DNA of 7,523 nt from Alphaproteobacteria bacterium (GTDB lineage: Bacteria > Pseudomonadota > Alphaproteobacteria > Sphingomonadales > Emcibacteraceae), in NCBI GenBank assembly GCA_002749135.1, contig NVVY01000023.1, positions 42,054 through 49,576 on the forward strand, written 5' to 3'. The translations under genes and the position numbers were made by a program. Within the stretch, counting starts at the first letter, position 1; every line of letters starts with the position of its first letter. Below, one piece after another: positions 6,688 through 7,523 of this stretch. A model generated the notes under the pieces. The model was not told the origin of the DNA and ran no database searches. It worked only from the letters and a program-made list of their open reading frames with translations.

Positions 6688-7344
6688 TTGACCAGCACTC
6701 TTGAAACCGTTCAGAAAAATATCGTATCTGCCGCCTGTGATGCGGGCCGCCCTCCCAAAGACATCAGTCTGATTGCGGTGTCCAAGACCAAACCACCGGG
6801 TGCCATTCGGCCCATATTGGACGCGGGTCAGCGGATTTTTGGCGAAAACAAGATACAGGAGGCCGCCGCCAAATGGCCTGAGCTCAGACAAGAATATGAC
6901 GGCGTGGAATTACATCTTATCGGCCCCCTGCAAAGCAACAAGGTACGTCAGGCAGTGCAGTTGTTTGATGTCATTGAAACGCTGGACCGGCCCAAGCTGG
7001 CGCGCGCCATTGCCCGGATTTGCGGCGAGGAAGACAAGTCTGTGATATGTTATATTCAGGTGAATATAGGCCGGGAAGCGCAAAAATCCGGTATTGATCC
7101 GGATGCACTTGATGGTTTTGTGGCCCTGTGCCGGGACGAGTTGATGTTACCTGTTGCGGGTCTGATGTGTATTCCGCCATCGGGCTGTGATCCGGCACCC
7201 TATTTTATTATGTTAAGGAAAATGGCGGAACGGCACGGATTTAAAGAATTATCTATGGGTATGAGCGCTGATTACCAGACCGCCATTGCTTGCGGAGCCA
7301 CATCCGTGCGGGTTGGGACAGCCTTGTTCGGGGCCAGAGAATGA
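6688..7344 (+). CDS. YggS/PLPHP family pyridoxal phosphate homeostasis protein
   Basis: The 218-residue product is a single-domain PLP-binding TIM barrel of the YggS/PROSC (PLPHP) family, which helps balance pyridoxal phosphate and affects amino-acid and keto-acid pools; it has no confirmed enzymatic activity. The PLP Schiff-base lysine is K33 in LIAVSKTKPP. Further signatures are FGENKIQEA (51-59), HLIGPLQSNK (76-85), VNIGREAQKSG (125-135), GLMCIPP (158-164), LSMGMSADYQTAI (188-200) and GATSVRVGTALFG (203-215), the last two forming the phosphate-binding end. Tyr replaces the usual Phe in MSxDF, a conservative change. Translation starts at TTG with AGGA eight bases upstream. It is divergent from the ThiE/TenI gene across only 17 bases, so its promoter must lie within that gene's 5' coding part. 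I recognise the family as yggS; the symbol field is left empty because alphaproteobacterial members usually lack a formal gene name. Confidence 0.95.
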   Translation: MTSTLETVQKNIVSAACDAGRPPKDISLIAVSKTKPPGAIRPILDAGQRIFGENKIQEAAAKWPELRQEYDGVELHLIGPLQSNKVRQAVQLFDVIETLDRPKLARAIARICGEEDKSVICYIQVNIGREAQKSGIDPDALDGFVALCRDELMLPVAGLMCIPPSGCDPAPYFIMLRKMAERHGFKELSMGMSADYQTAIACGATSVRVGTALFGARE

Positions 7345-7523
7345 GGATCAGAATATTGCGATTACCTCAACTATTACAGGTAATGTGGGCACAAATTCGG
7401 TTAGCGGAGATATCGTGGTGAGCCATTAGACTCGATTCGCAATAGCAAATAATTAACCGGACGCATTTATTTCTACGGCCTGATTTTAAACTGTTTTCAA
7501 ATTGATGTTTGCCAAGGCCCCTA
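7345..7523. other. Non-coding tail after yggS
   Basis: No gene is supported in these 179 bases. An inverted repeat ATTACCT/AGGTAAT (7361-7367 and 7378-7384, 10-base loop) is present but lacks a following T-run, so it is a poor intrinsic terminator. On the minus strand a frame open from the right edge ends at a TAA (complement of 7486-7488) after the residues GALANINLKTV. That could be the end of a leftward gene lying outside the window, but eleven codons are too few to judge. Confidence 0.4.

Noticed and set aside
6671..6760. TPP riboswitch upstream of the ThiE/TenI gene
   Set aside because: The upstream region is yggS coding sequence, and no thi-box motif such as CTGAGA is present in the right place or orientation.
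7361..7384. Inverted repeat as a possible terminator of yggS
   Set aside because: The stem is AT-rich with a 10-base loop and is followed by GTGGGC rather than a T-run, so it does not fit an intrinsic terminator.
7341..7421. 26-codon ORF starting in an ATGA overlap with the yggS stop
   Set aside because: Too short, no family resemblance, and the ATGA coincidence is weak evidence alone.

Overview
The window reads as an ordinary chromosomal housekeeping segment of an alphaproteobacterium. The evidence is the order DUF3576 lipoprotein - leuS - lptE - holA on the minus strand, the alphaproteobacterial style of the DUF3576 and LptE proteins, and a nearby TenI/ThiE-like gene next to a YggS gene. 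Base composition is moderate, neither strongly GC-rich nor AT-rich. I cannot name a genus from the sequence alone. No mobile element, CRISPR array, tRNA, rRNA or phage signature is visible.

Layout from left to right. (1) Positions 1-177 (+) hold the last 58 codons of a crotonase/enoyl-CoA hydratase-like gene, whose stop codon interlocks with that of holA. (2) Positions 174-4797 (-) form a four-gene block transcribed leftward: a DUF3576 lipoprotein, leuS, lptE and holA. Gaps are 38 bases, 9 bases and a 4-base ATGA overlap, so this is almost certainly one operon. It joins leucyl-tRNA charging, outer-membrane LPS export and the replicative clamp loader. (3) Positions 4798-5150 are an AT-rich divergent intergenic region with a good sigma70-like promoter facing right and two interlocked inverted repeats nearer the operon. 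(4) Positions 5151-6050 (+) encode a secreted outer-membrane beta-barrel protein resembling a short alphaproteobacterial porin. (5) Positions 6047-6670 (-) encode a ThiE/TenI-family protein, again with an interlocked stop codon. (6) Positions 6688-7344 (+) encode a YggS/PLPHP protein that starts at TTG, divergent from the ThiE/TenI gene across only 17 bases. (7) Positions 7345-7523 hold no gene I can support.

Functionally the window combines essential information-processing genes (leuS, holA), envelope biogenesis (lptE, the DUF3576 lipoprotein, the porin-like protein) and two cofactor-related proteins (thiamine, PLP). I see no convincing undescribed system. The points most worth a second look are the altered active site of the ThiE/TenI protein, a substituted proline in the LeuRS editing domain, the small porin-like barrel with its unusual N-terminal linker, and the overlapping palindromes upstream of the leuS operon.
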